Origin: Amblyornis subalaris
Taxonomy: Eukaryota; Chordata; Aves; Passeriformes; Ptilonorhynchidae
Assembly: GCA_018881555.1 (NCBI GenBank)
Contig: JACAXG010000007.1
Coordinates: forward strand, 4,912,643 to 4,976,642
Length of the DNA: 64,000 nucleotides
Direction: 5' to 3'
A program made the translations under genes and the position numbers. The notes beneath the pieces were generated by a model that worked only from the letters and a program-made list of their open reading frames with translations, had not been told where the DNA came from and searched no databases. This document shows, piece by piece, positions 49,734 through 62,941 of the stretch. Each line of letters opens with the position of its first letter. Position 1 is the first letter of the stretch.

Positions 49734-52298
49734 CTTTAGAATCTTTCTTCCTTAAATTCATAGAAGTCCAAAGCACAGACTCAAACATCTGCCTCTCTTC
49801 GAGTGCTATTTTGCAGTATTTGGTTTCCTCTTGGCAAGAAATGTTACAACACCAGGCTATATTTTGTAGCTTTATTTCTTAATCATGTCTAAACCACAAA
49901 TTTGGTGAAAGCAGAAATGTTAAATGGATGACTATGAATTGTGAGTTTAGGTTTATGTTCTGCTGCACCATAGGAATTCCTTCAATGATTGCTTTAGTTA
50001 TGGACAGTAAAATCTAACCCTGGGAATGTGGAAGTTCAAGAGAATAACATGATTTCAGTGTATGCTCTTTGGCCTGTTTTACAAACTGAGACCTTTTGTC
50101 TTCATTCTGTAGATTTTGGTTTTACTCTACTGTAACCAGTTTCCCCCATAAAATGTGATTTGAACATGAAAACCAGAAGATTGATGAACTTTCTAATATC
50201 TCTATTTCTTTACTGCATCTTTTTAAACAATTTTCAGAAATACTTGTGGTGCAGTTTTTGTTAATTCATAACCTTAGAAATATGGATTTTCTTGCCTATA
50301 GGTTAATTCAGTTTTCATTCCAAATAAGCAAAAGGTAATTGTCCAGACATTTGCTAGAAGTGTAGTTAATTCAATAGACTTAGAGGTAACTCCTCAAAAT
50401 AGGGAACTGCACTTTTAGTGCAGAAGTCAATGGATACAATAGCGGATTACACCAGCACTGCTTAATCTCCCCCAAAACCAAGACACTTCCAGCACAATAG
50501 CTCTGCAGCAAAAGTAATTTTGGAGGAAGTCTGGGGACATAGAACTTTCAGAATAACTCTTCAAAAGGAAAACTCTTTCTCCATAAAGCTGATAGGTCTA
50601 CCTGGACAATCTCAATCTGCTGTTGGCAACTAAAATGAATAGGAAACACTTTTGTATTCCTCTGGCTTTTAACCATTGGATCAGCTGGCATCCAGCATTG
50701 CCAGGATCCAAGGTCACCTTCTCACTCTGCTTTTGTTCTGAGAAAACTTGGCTACAATGGGTGAGAGCCTGGACCAACATATACCGATATAAGAAATCAA
50801 TCCCTAATTCACCAATAATACCTAATTAAACACTGGTAATTTAAATAGATAGTAATAAGGAACATTTTCCTAATTAATGTACTGGCAAGAAAACTCTCTC
50901 AAGGAATGCCAGGCTTATGCATTTCGAAAGCACATTACACATATCTGTAATTTGTTAATGTGACTCTGGAGAAACTTGACATCAGAAACTCTAGAAAAGC
51001 AGTCTGCGCTTTAAAATTTTTAACCTAATGGAAGTTGGAGCACTTAAAAAAAAAACAGATGAAGAAAACTGCAGGGAAGCCACGAAGAAAAGTACATTTA
51101 TTTTCTATGGTTCCAGCAATTTAGAAATATTGGAACACATTTAACTCTTCATAGTCTTAAAATCATATCCAACAATCGCAATACAACTGCTTTGTAAAAC
51201 CCAAAGATATGTTGTTTAACTTTATATTTACTAGAAGACAAAAGCCCAAAGAAAACCACCCGTGACAATTATATATTGCCATGGTTGTAGAAAGGTTAAT
51301 ATGTCAGAAGAGACTTACTAAGTCTAATGATCTTCTAAGTGTTATAAAGCACGGTCATTTTGCATTTTTTGATTAAGTCAATAAGAGTATTACTATGTAA
51401 GCAGTTTTCTTGACACAAATTCAATATTTCCTTGTGTAACCTGGATTTTCCATAGTGAAGGTGTCCAAGTCATAGACCATATCTAGTGTAATGTTAGATA
51501 GAACAGTATTAAACTATTAATCGTCATCATCAATATTATTATTCCTATTAGCAGTAGATTAAAACCCCCATATGCTTGCTTTATGTCATTATCAATAGCT
51601 ATTAAATAACTTACTTAGCAGTAAGGTTCTGCTTTGTTTTAGTTTTTTGAAAGAGTGTCTGATCTTTACCTGTGTTTTCCTGAAAAAAATGTATGTATGT
51701 ATTCTAATGGTTGCAGTGGTCTGATCATCCAAATAAAATTGGGAGCAGCATTGCTCCCAAATTCAGAGTTACGACACAAAAGTAAATTCTGCTTGTGTGC
51801 TCTTCCACAGAAAGATGGACTTTGGCTAATGTTGCTGTTATCCTGCGATTCCCACTGGATTTTTCTGTAGAAGTAAGGTTTGTGAAGTGATAGTCATGAC
51901 AGCTACAGAGTGTTCTTGGATAACTCAGGGTTTTGTAGGAAGACCTGTCAAAAGCCAGACAGGTTGAAGTATTTCACAAGCTGTCCATTTTTAGTAGAGA
52001 ATTTGGGAAGTAGTAGCAATAAAATTTACAGTTGAGAAAGAGCAACCTGAGGTGTAGTCTCGTGGCATTTTAGATCTAATCATAGGAGAAATACATTCTT
52101 TTAAGTTATATTTTTAAGAGATGAGAAATCAATAAAATGAGAAGACAATACCTTCCTTTTGCACCCTCAATTACCATATCTTTTTTGGAGGGGAATAAAA
52201 GAGGGAGAATGTGTAACTCCATAGTGTCCATTCAAATTTTGAGAACTGCTGTAGCTCCTTCAGGTACAACAATGAAAGAAGCTGTGCTGAGATAGAGA

Positions 52299-52632
52299 CA
52301 TAGAATTTTTAATTTTTTTCAGAAGCGACTTATGGAGATGTCTCATCCAGCACCTGACTCAAAGCAACTTCAACTCTGATTCCACCGTGGAGTCGAAAGA
52401 GTTTGCTCAGAGCCTGGCCCAGTCAAAATCTCTGGCAAGTATTCCAGCCTCCCTAGATAACTCCATGGCTTTCCAACTCATCAGCAACCAGACTGCAGAG
52501 GTGTGTGGGAATACTGTGTCGCAAGTGCAAGGCTCTGCGCTTTCCTATATTGAGCTCCATGAGGTTTTTCCAACTTGCCAAGCTCTCTTTGAGTGGCAGC
52601 TTCACCCTGCAGCTTTTTAGCCTTTCTCCTGA
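52299..52632 (-). mobile_element. CR1 3' end, antisense
   Basis: The + strand begins catagaatttttaa (52299), the complement of the CR1 terminal repeat, then gatgtctcatccagcacctg, actcaaagcaacttcaactc, gtttgctcagagcctggccc, agtcaaaatctctggcaag, tccctagataactccatggc, and later gaggtttttccaacttgcc and gcagcttcaccctgcagc. These follow the antisense CR1 3' tail block by block (catctagtccaac, ctgctcaaagcagg, gctcagggccttgtccagtc, and so on). About 50 bases near 52500-52555 align poorly. The 77-codon open frame at 52387-52620 lies entirely inside this repeat and should not be called a gene. Confidence 0.8.
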
Positions 52633-53995
52633 TTTGAATAATTCCATATTTCACCTTTCATTTAAAGCCTTCATAGAATATTTTACGAAGAAGAGTATTG
52701 TAAGAAGCGTTCAGGAAATAGGGAAAATGTAAGACAGAAATGTGGCATGAAATGTCCAAGNTGACTGAACTGTGGTAATTGTACTGCACAGTCAAGAAGG
52801 AAATGAAAAACAGTTTCTCATATGTCTTTTGTGGTCACAGATTGTACTAAAAATGAGTATATAGTGTCTGAACTTATGGCTCCTAGGCAAAAACTCGATT
52901 CCAATATCACTGCAGAACAGTCAATGTCAAAATGTGCTAGTGAGGCAGAAGGAATGTGGAACACAGATCTAGAATGGAAACCTGGGGAGGAAAATGTTGA
53001 CTTGAGTTGCTTAGAAACTGCATTTACTAACTCTTTAGATATTTATTCTCTTAGTGGCTTATTAATATTTATCACATTGTGTGTCCATATCAGATTCCAC
53101 TAATAAGAACTTTTATATAATTGAAAATATTTTAAAATGTATCTACTTTTTTCTTTTANATACCCAAGTTTAAGAGTGCCTGAACTGCAGCAACTTCAAA
53201 AGAGATGATTTTCACTAGGTGAGTGGCAGTTTATTTCTATCTGTCAGACCTTTTGACATTTCCCCCAGGCTGAGCAAAGCAAACACGACTTTTTTTTTAA
53301 TTAAAAATCTAATTTTGTATTTAGCTCAGTATATTTATTTATCAGTATATTTCTATTTCTACATAGACCCACGAGAAAGTCTGGGTTTTTTTAGATTTGA
53401 TTTTTAAAGGAACTGAAAAGTGTTCTTTTTAGATTCTCTTTTATATGGGACTATTGGAATGTTTACTAGTAATCCAGTTAAAAAAACAATTAACAAACAG
53501 TAATTAACAAGCAACAGTGCTGACAGACTAATAATAAACTAGTTACATTCAGGATGAAAAACTGAGAAGTAAAAAACTGCCAGTTTGATTGCTGCGTAAT
53601 TTTAGGTAAAATTCTCCAGTGATAGATTTGAAAGAAATGCATTGAACACTTAGACCTAAAATTTAAGGTGAAAACCACAGCAATCAAAATAGTCATTAAG
53701 TGCAACTTTTATGGAACCCGAAGTACTCTTTTATTCTCTACAGGCTTGTATGTAAGTGAATTTTGCAAATCTGTACTGATAAGAGAAGGAAATGTACTAA
53801 GTTCCATAGCTGAAGTGCTTATGCAAATAGAGGTTGCAATATTACATCTGGGAGAGGTGATATTGCTGCAGGAGTTTCAATATATCACAGTAACGCTCAT
53901 GGTCACGCACATAACATTTTCGGGACAAATGCTTCCTTAAAACATAAAAATGCTTCCGGTTGTAAATGATGCTTTCATGTGCTCTTGAAGCATAA
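52633..53995. other. Noncoding stretch between two CR1 fragments
   Basis: Short frames only, the best being 93 codons at 52822-53103 (+), without a known motif or supported splice sites. Confidence 0.45.
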
Positions 53996-54110
53996 AAATT
54001 CATAGATTCATGGATATTAAAGGCGGAAGGGAGCATTAGCCAATTTAGGTTGCACTCTTCAGTACCAGAGGTATTACATTTCACCTGCTCCCAGGTCTTC
54101 TGCCCAAAGA
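53996..54110 (-). mobile_element. Ancient CR1 3' end (turtle/reptile-like type), antisense
   Basis: The + strand at 53998-54030 reads ttcatagattcatggat then attaaaggcggaagggagca, and 54064-54086 reads ccagaggtattacatttcac. This pattern (CATAGATT...TTAAGGCCAGAAGGGACCATTA... followed by CATAGAATTTCACCCAG) is the complement of a CR1 3' terminus common in reptile genomes. The copy is short and diverged. Beyond about 54110 I cannot follow it. Confidence 0.7.
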
Positions 54111-55411
54111 AACAGAGATCTCTGTTTTCATTTGTCTCACAGTTAATCTTCGCTGCTTACAAACATACACACACACAAGTGCATCCTTACAGTCTCCAAC
54201 AACCCACTCCGAAGTCCTTAGGTTAAAATCACCTCTAGCTAGTCCCCCTGCATGAGGCAGTCATACTTTTGTTTGCGTGGTGCTCAGGTGTTTGATAGAC
54301 CTTTCTCCAAGAAATAAAAAAGAACCTTTCAGAATTCAGAATTTTCTTGTCTTTCATATATAATTCCATAATCAGGTTTTCCTCCGTGCTTTTTCTGAAA
54401 ACAAAGAGACTGAGAGGTGTTTTTTTTTTCACTATAAAAATTTTGTCTAGTATTTGTCACTTGTTATTTTCCTAATTTTTTGGTTTTTCTGTTTTAATGT
54501 GGACATGAGATCAGGATAAAACATTTGAGCATCGGTGCCTTCGGTGCCACCTAAAAGGATTAACACCACCTAACTGCTCCTGTCCATTATTTCTGAGTTT
54601 AGAAGACTGTAAGATAGCCTTATTTTAATTAAATTTTTTCCATACCTAAGTTTATTTATCCAATATAATCCCCACAACAGATGTCTGTCCTTAGGAACTT
54701 CAGCTCATTCCCCTGTGCTACAGGTAGGACTCCAATTCCTTTTCATTAGACGAAAAAAAATTGCATTTTCTTCTTTTAAAACGGATTTTGCTGTAATGAG
54801 CCCAGAGTATCAAGGGTGAAGGGATTTTAAGGGAGACACAAATGGTTTCTACTAACACTCCAAAGGCAGGCAGAGCAGCAAAACAGAAGCTGTGCAGTGA
54901 GCAGTAGCGGGACCGCGAGCTCAATGAGCTAATGAACAGTGCTGAGAGTTCAAACACCCTGGTTAGGCTGCCTGCATCTGCCTGCCTTTGAACTGGAGCT
55001 CACAGGCGCCTCAGAGCTCAGACAGACCCAGCACCAGTCACACAAATATAACCACCGTAATTCAGATCCTTCCAGATGAGTGCAAGGCCCGATTATAATT
55101 ATTTACCACTCAACCGGTCCTGGCGTCGGCCATACATTTTATCAGCAGGGATTTTGTGCTTACATCCAAATCGTTGCACAATCCTACAGCCATCACTCCA
55201 CTACGAACACTGCCCTACACTTAAAGTGTATGAATCAAGTTACTTAGGAGACATGGACCTACAGATATATACAGATTGCAAGCATATCNATGTATATATA
55301 CATGGTTGGAAGCATTCTCTAATAGCAAGTGAAGCTCCTAGACAACTATCTATAATTTTCTTAATGATAAATTTAGACAAATCACATCCAAAAACCATAC
55401 AGAAACCTTAC

Positions 55412-55432
55412 AAAAACGGTGTCACCGTTTTT
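55412..55432. repeat. Near-perfect palindrome with single central base
   Basis: Ten bases, AAAAACGGTG, are followed by one T and then by CACCGTTTTT, giving perfect 10-bp arms. The core GGTGTCACC is symmetrical, as expected of a dimeric transcription-factor site, though I cannot assign a factor. Confidence 0.7.
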
Positions 55433-58400
55433 ATCATTAAAAGACTGTGGAAAAACAGCCTCCCACACAAAGGACAAAGAGACACACTCACAACACAGAG
55501 TTAAAATTCCTGTCCTGAAAGCAAGGAAGTCTGCATACCTGGTTATTTACAACTAGTAGCCTGGGTTCTGCCATCCATGTGAGAGTCTGAAATGGAAAAC
55601 ATGAGATTATAAAATCCTAAGTATTATATATTCTTTATGATTGCTCTAATTTATAGTCTCAAGCCATGATTGGATCTTTAGAAGACTGCCAGAATTCCAT
55701 GTACTCTGGTCACTCCTCCCCTCTCCCCCTGGACACTCTTTTCGTTGGGATAATTAAAATACTTGTTTACCACTCAGGTCTTCAATTATGGGGTCAGTAT
55801 CCCCAGCTGGCCACTTAATCCAGTTTTGGGTTTGTTTTTACCAGTAGTACAGCATAAAAGTACCGTTTTATGCAGCTGGATCCTGACTATACTTTTCAGA
55901 AAATCAATTAAGCATTATTTGCTAATTTCATTACTGCTGTTTAACTGATGACTTTGCAGTCTTGTTCTTTATAGTATATTAAGAATATGCACCAAAATCA
56001 AATTTCTGTCTGCATAAAAAAACCCCCTAGTCTGAAATGCAGAAGGAAGAGTAATATGAAATAATGGCTATTTTGTTTATTTTTAGTTGTAGACATTTCT
56101 GGCTTTAAGTATCTGCTTGAGAACTGTCTTTTCCCCTCAGATGCACCCCCAATGAAGTATGGAGGGGTTCTCTCAGGGTAGCTCTTCCAACTTAACTTTT
56201 CTTGCACAGGTTTGGATTTTCAGCAGCAGTGCCTAGAAGACATGAAAGGATAAGAATATCATTAGCTCAGTAATTCAGATCACATTAGAGTGACCTGGTT
56301 GTCCTAATTTTAAAGGTTATTTTAATTTTATGTAAATCTTTAACTGCCAGTCACAAAAAATCTGCATAATATGCCTTGCCATTTTAGTTTTACTTGTCAT
56401 CTACTTTTGTACATGAACATGAGTTAACTCATTTTTTTGTGTCTTCTGGTGCACCAATGGTACTTCTGGTATCTCAACTGAAACTTGAAGAACTTAATTA
56501 AAATGGAAGGGGCTTTTCTTCCCCCTCCTCATGAAACACAAACTTGCAGCTTTCCATTCTTGTTTCTTTTTTGTCTGCCAAACAATTTTCAAAATTACGT
56601 GCAGCTAGAAGAGAAAAAAGCTGACTGTTTCATATCTGTGAAAAGAATAATCTGAACCCAAGAAAATATTCAAATACTTAGACTAGACTCTGACCCCAAT
56701 ACTCATATTAGTGAAGGGTTATTCACCTTATTAAAACTAATCCCATGTTCATGTCACTACCTGCCCCAGAAGGCATTTCTTTATTTTAATATTTATTATA
56801 TCTCATATTCTGTCCTTTTAATTAAATTTTATCTTTAATAAATCCCCTTTTGCTTTGTTTCACTCCCTTCTGTGATTCACTAGAGAAGCTGCCTGATAGG
56901 GACTCTAATGTTGTGATTGGTTAAGCCTACTCCCAGAACCAATCTCTAAAACTGACTGGCACAGTTTTTTACACCACCAGGAAGTGAAAGAGAAAAGAAT
57001 CAGTATAAAAAAATGCTTCCACGTCAACATCAGCAGATGATACCCTCTGCTTTCTGTACTTTCAAGTTATTTTTTAACTGTTTGATGTTGGCACTGGCCC
57101 TGGCTGAAGAAAACATCAGAGCACAATCTTTGAAATCACCTACTAGTGCTTTCCCTGTTTGGTAAAATAAAGACTTCGCATGGGAAAACATGCAACTATG
57201 CAAAAAACCCATGCTTTTTATGGTTTTAAACAGGATTGGAATTGAAGGAGGCATGAATTTTCACAGGTAATACCATGCCACATGGCAGCAGGTATGAAAT
57301 TCATGACATCCAGCCCCAGCTATGTAAGAAGTAGACATCTTAATAGATCTTCTAGGCCTTCTGATCTATGCATAGAGGGTAAAAAAGGGTAACAAAATAA
57401 GGCTGGAAGCCTTCGTAAGATAATGGGGAGAACCACTGTTTGTAAAACTGTCTGTCTTCAGTAATGCTCAACATCCAAAATATTTTCCAGAATGCTAAAA
57501 ATCTAAATATTTTTGAAGAACAGGATGACAGTTAAAGGGCGATCGTTACTTTCTGTCACCAAAACAGTCAAATCAGGTAACACCACATCTTTTCAAAAAC
57601 CTGAGCTCCTCTCCAGGTGAGAAGATGCACCTCAGATACTCAGACCAGTAAATTTACCTTTCTGTGTATACAGTTGAATTATTTCAGTTAGTTTTGAAGT
57701 ATCTGAATTTTAGTTGTTCCTGGATTTTAAATGTCCTGAAGCCCGTAGCAATCTAGGATAGACTGTGATTATCTCATTTATTTTCACATCACACTCTAAA
57801 TTTGTTAAACCTTCGTCTCCTTTCACACCTTTGTTCTGACTAGAACAGGGTGATAATGAACTCATCACAACAGCAGCATCATGTTAATCTTTTATCTGTT
57901 GCTGTTGATTCTGGACTTGACCATTTTATAGTTCTTTTTAGTTTACTCTCACAATGACTTTGTTCATTGTTCTCATTTTATGTTCAGCAAGGCTCATCTG
58001 GAGATGAAAAAACCTTGAAGCATGAGAAACATCACAGACTGTCGATTAATATCTCATTAATAAAGAAAACAACAACAAAATGAACAAATAAACAAGGAAA
58101 ATAGGCTAAGTGAAGAGGTGTTAATTGAGGAAGATCTGAAAGAACTGAAAGATCTAAACAGGAAGAATTAAGAAAGGAGTGAATTTTTCATGTGAATTCT
58201 TCTGCTGGGAGGTTTGAGGAATTGGTCCTGCATGGCTCTGATGTTGGGAAACAACATGAAGGATACAGGCATAAGCAAAAGCAGCAGAGCTGGAAAGGAG
58301 TAGATGGACAGTCTGGATTCTAGGTAAGAACTGATGGAACAGGCACTCGGTCAAAAAACTTTGCATTTTCAGATAGCATTGGAAAAAATATTCCAGTCAT

Positions 58401-58660
58401 TTCTACCAGCTGTACACCAAGTCAGTGACCTGAGGTAAAGAAAAAAATACTCAGAATTCAAGACTCCTGCTTTCCTTGAAGGGTTTGCTGTGAGTGATGC
58501 GCAGCACGTCTTGGATGCTTGGACTCCCAGTCTCCCATAGAGGTCACTAAATATTTTATGTTGTTCTCTTGACCTAACTATGCTAAATGCCAAAATAGAT
58601 GAACAAAATTAGAAGACTAATTGAGTTGATTTTTTGGATTTGTGGGGTTTTGTGGTTTTT

Positions 58661-58692
58661 GTTTGCTTGTTTGTTTGTTTGTTTGTTTGCTT
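58661..58692. repeat. TTTG tetranucleotide microsatellite
   Basis: About seven GTTT units with one GTTTGCTT interruption near the start, preceded by a T/G-rich lead (tggggttttgtggttttt). Confidence 0.9.
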
Positions 58693-61600
58693 TGTAATGA
58701 CTAGGAGAGTTGGGACAAAAGGAGGGGCAGGAAGGGGGAGACAGAATCCTTCACATGCAAGTCACGTATCAGTCACATCTACGTAAAATCCAGATAGGAC
58801 AGCCAATGACAAATATGAATTCCTGTGTACTAACTTTCAAGAAACAAGCTGATAACTCCATTGGAGGTTACAGGCAAAAATAAAGTCAAACTAGATCTCT
58901 GACCACTGCATTTTTTACCCTTGCTGAGTATTCTAATTAATTAAAATACTTAATTTTGTTAAGGAACTTGTTTCACACTTTTGTGTAGGTCTAGCTGTGG
59001 TTAGATATTAAAACATAAAACAAAATATGAAGGTATTTTTGCTGCAATCTGATTAAGAGAAATTTGTTTCAGTTTTCTGCATGATTCCCATGATTAGCAT
59101 AATCATCTAGTCATGTGTTATTTTTCCTCTTCCTTATTGTCACTAAGACAAACAAAAAACCCGTAAAGATCTTGGGATATTAGTATTTTTAAAGCTTTTT
59201 AAAAGAGATTTTAATAAGATGCAAAAGACTAGCTGACATCGGCACAGAAATGAAAAAAAAAAAAAAGCATGATTATTTTTAGAGCTGGCCTCTTGGGCTG
59301 GGTATGGGCATTTCAGCTGAATGGAGAAAATCTTGCAGTTCCAGTGTCATACTTTCTCTCTTTGCATATTTTAATTTCTAACACTGCCAAGTTAAACCAT
59401 TTTATCAAAAGTAAATTGCCTGAACTAAAAAAATAAAAACAAAACAACAGCAAAAGCTGGATCTTCTTCATTAACCACAGTGAATAAGGTGTACAGTGTA
59501 TTTTCCCCAAGACCAATTTATTCTGTGAACCATGCATGCAAACTATCAAAAGCTGTAAATTAGTGGTCACCTCAGGCATTAGAAATAAGAGCTCCTTTAC
59601 AGGAGCTCCCATTGAGTCGGTCTTTTTCATCTTTGCTAATTAACACTTTTTTACCATTGCCTTGTAATAAATAATTGAAACTATCATGTAGGACATGATT
59701 CAGAAAAGAGAGAGCAAAAACTCTAAACTAGATAATTTTCAAAGGAATCTTTCTCTGATTGGCTTCTTCAGTAAAACCTGGAATAACTAGAAAATAAACT
59801 GATTTCTGGCTTTAAAAAGTCTTTGAAACTTTCCACTACCTGAACAACTTTAATTTATGTGCATATCAAACCGGTGCCTGGAACCCAAACACTTAATTCC
59901 CTGAAAAATGCAGGTGAGCCATAAAATACTCACAGTAGCACAGGATCACATCAGTGCACCCCGTAGTAGGTAAGAACACTGCAGTACCATCTGATCTTCC
60001 ACACTGAGGAGGCAACTTTTTATATGAAAAGGAGGGCATTAATCTTAAAGCTCTTGGATTGGGTGGTTTTGATCCTGACTGAACAAGCAGAACCCCAGCC
60101 AACCACACAAGCAAGGTTTTGCCCATCTCTCTCAGCAGCTTTTAAAGTATCCCAAACTCATACTAATTCCAAGCTGGCATTAGCTCAAGTGGCACCAAAG
60201 GCAGTAGTTATTTGCACATTTTGAGCTACTCGAGGTAACATGATCCCAAAAAACCATTTTTTTGGTACTGGCTCTCATCTGCGCTTTTTGTGTGTTTCAA
60301 GCAACTGTGTAATAACTAGACACACACCTGCACAGCCATCATTTGCGAGAAAAAAATTTCTGCCATCCTGTGATTGTCAATATGAAGACGTGTTTGATTA
60401 AGCTGTGTTAAGCAAACATTAAGTGTGCCTTTTTCAGGATTGGTTCACACAGCTTCACCGCAAGGAAACGCTCTACGAATAAATATAATTACAGAAAAGG
60501 AAAACCTAAAGGTAATTTGATAACCCTCCGCAGAACTTAGCAAGGTGCCTAAAAATGAAATGTTGACATTTCTATGGTTACTTTACATATAAAAGAGGTA
60601 CCTTTCATGAAAAGCAAAGCACTTACTTAACATTCCTCAAAGGTGGATCTCGTATTCTTCATTAGCTGAGTTTCAATTGCCTTTGTCAAGCTTGTCTTCC
60701 CGGCAAAGGTCTCTGTCAACTGTGAAATCCACTTAAGGTAATTAGTATTCCGTTAGATGGAACAGTCTGTGAATTAGAACTGTAACAAAAGGGAACGTCG
60801 GCTTGTTTCTTCATTATCAAACAAGGGGAGCTTCCAGCTCCTGTGGAGGCTGAACCTCCCTCTTTTTCATGTCATACAGGCCACACTTAGCGTTAAGGAT
60901 TAATGGCCCTGCTCAAAAGTTTGATTTTTCTGTTTCACCAGCAACGATGGTAGTTCTAGGTGTTTCTCTTCTGGTTCATAATAAGATTAAATCTCATCCT
61001 CTCTGCAGTGAGGAAACAATTTCCTTCAAATCAGTGTAGCACCTTATTTGAAAATCTTTTACGAATGTTCAGATTTTGTTTGAGAATTTCAACCTTTTCT
61101 TTGAGTTTTATTTATAGTCTTTAGTATTTTTTTTAATATATTTGATTACATCATAGAAGCAGGGGCCATGTACAATGGTTATGGACTTGTGAAACTCTGC
61201 CATGAGGTAACATCTGAAGTGTTTTAACACACCCTTTATTTTTAAAATCCGTCATTGAATGTTTGCCACTTGTTGACAGGAATATTTTATATTTTCTAAG
61301 TCAAAACCAGGTTATTTTATATAAGAAAAAAAAGGCATGCTGAAATAAACCAGAAAGCTTTGTCAGCAACAAGCTTGCACAGACCTAGAAAAAAAAAATC
61401 CCAAGTAAATATAAACAGATATAAGATCTGGACAATGATATAATCTGGGAAAAGACTGGGTTATTCAATGTAAGGTCAAAGAAGAGGTAAGAAGGATGAT
61501 AATGGACCAATTGGCTGAAAATTGCACTGTCTGCATACTACTGCCAGAAATAGGGTGAGCAAACAAGAGAAACAAGGAAATGTTAATAGTTTACAAAAAA

Positions 61601-62722
61601 ATACATTTTAAATTTTTGATTTTGCCAGCATACCATAATTTGATAATGCAAGCCTTCTGCCTGAAATATATTAATATTAAAACTCAATATATTATCAATA
61701 ACATGATGTGAAATGAAAACGTGTTGTCCGGTACTAATATTATATGTCAATCCTTTCACATGCAGACCATAAAATGAGACAGCTCTGTTAGGAACCTGTT
61801 ACCCCAAAGAACAGCTCCTTCTTACTCCATAGCAGCCCAAGGGTGTGTCCCCATCAGGTTTCTACTGGCTTATACTTGCAGGCTCTTCGCATTTCCCATG
61901 CTAGCTAAATTCAAACTAGACGGGATGTCTGTACTGTCATCACACCTTCAGTGCGTTGTGTAGACGTAGTTTGAGATTAAAGTGTTTTCTGTTTGTCTTG
62001 TAGTGACATGGTCTGACACTGAAATATGAAATCTCTTCGTTGCAACACAAATAAGAGACATTTTTGATGCAGAAAATCTGCTTCAGTCACTAGGAAGGGT
62101 TTGTCTACACGAAGGCGCCAGTGAGAAACTGGGAAGTGCGTGAATTGTGGAACAGCAGCTGTTGCAGACTCACTCTCTGTTTGAGCAGTCCTAGTAGATA
62201 CTTATGGCCTCTCTGTGATTTAGCTAAAACCATTAAAAAATGTTTTTTATAAGTAGTAACAGTCACACCTGGGCCTAGAATACATTCATGACGCAAGTCA
62301 CGTCAGAAAACAGAGTTTAAGGAGAAAATTTTTCTCTTGCCACGACTTAAACTGACAAAACCATGAAAACATGGCAAAGTTTTGTACTTTTAGGTACACG
62401 CCTTTCAAGTGTGAGTCTGGAATTCTGCATTTTTAAGTTTTTCTTAGCATTTCACGTATGATTTAATACTCAACAACAACAAAAAAATCCTATTAAAATA
62501 GCAGCTATTGCTCCCCCGGGCAGAGATTTCACATTCCCATTGTCCTGTGGATGTCCTTTGTATGGCTAAGCCACGCTCTTGCAGGGTTTTGCTCAGGGAA
62601 GGAATTATTTTGGTCCATCTTTTTTGAGTGTTCACGTAGTTGCCCTGTGGCACACTTACTACTGACAGAACTCTTCAGACAGCTTTCACATCTCTGCTGA
62701 CACGTGCATATAGCCTGCCTTG

Positions 62723-62941
62723 CTATCTTATTTATGTATATGTTTTAGTTTTAAACATCCCTATACTTTTTTCCTAAGTGCCTGCTATCGTTATGAATTG
62801 TCCAGGGAGGTTTCCAGAGCTGGGCTAATGCATACACATGTGGTGGGAGAGCAAGGGAAAGAGAGAGGGAGTCCAGCGTGCCATCTTATTTATGTATTTA
62901 TTTTCTTTTAAACATACCTATATTTTTTCCCGAAGTGCCTG
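62723..62941. repeat. Direct repeat of about 60 bp, 158 bp apart
   Basis: Copy 1 (62723-62784) runs from ctatcttatttatgtatatg to ttcctaagtgcctg. Copy 2 (62881-62941) runs from ccatcttatttatgtattta to tcccgaagtgcctg. The copies are clearly related with scattered changes. The roughly 96 bases between them are unrelated and purine-rich near their end. A small duplication or a diverged pair of element ends could explain it; I see no LTR signals such as TG...CA ends or a primer-binding site. Confidence 0.75.

Larger units (their letters stand above)
44069..52298. other. AT-rich noncoding stretch
   Basis: Includes AT repeats at 44630-44660 and 47790-47827 (period-8 taatatta units), two GC-richer blocks (45570-46000 and 46740-47110) and one at 48590-48890. 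The block at 46762-47064 is open for 100 codons on the - strand without a recognised motif. No RNA gene seen. Confidence 0.5.
54111..62722. other. AT-rich noncoding stretch
   Basis: A 142-codon frame at 55076-55504 (+) contains one N and the palindrome at 55412; its product resembles nothing known. The rest is short frames, homopolymers (A-run near 59250-59264) and the TTTG repeat. Confidence 0.5.

Noticed and set aside
52387..52620. 77-codon open frame, candidate small gene
   Set aside because: It lies wholly inside an antisense CR1 3' end.
55076..55504. 142-codon + strand frame
   Set aside because: Contains an N and a palindrome; the product resembles no family; length is compatible with chance.
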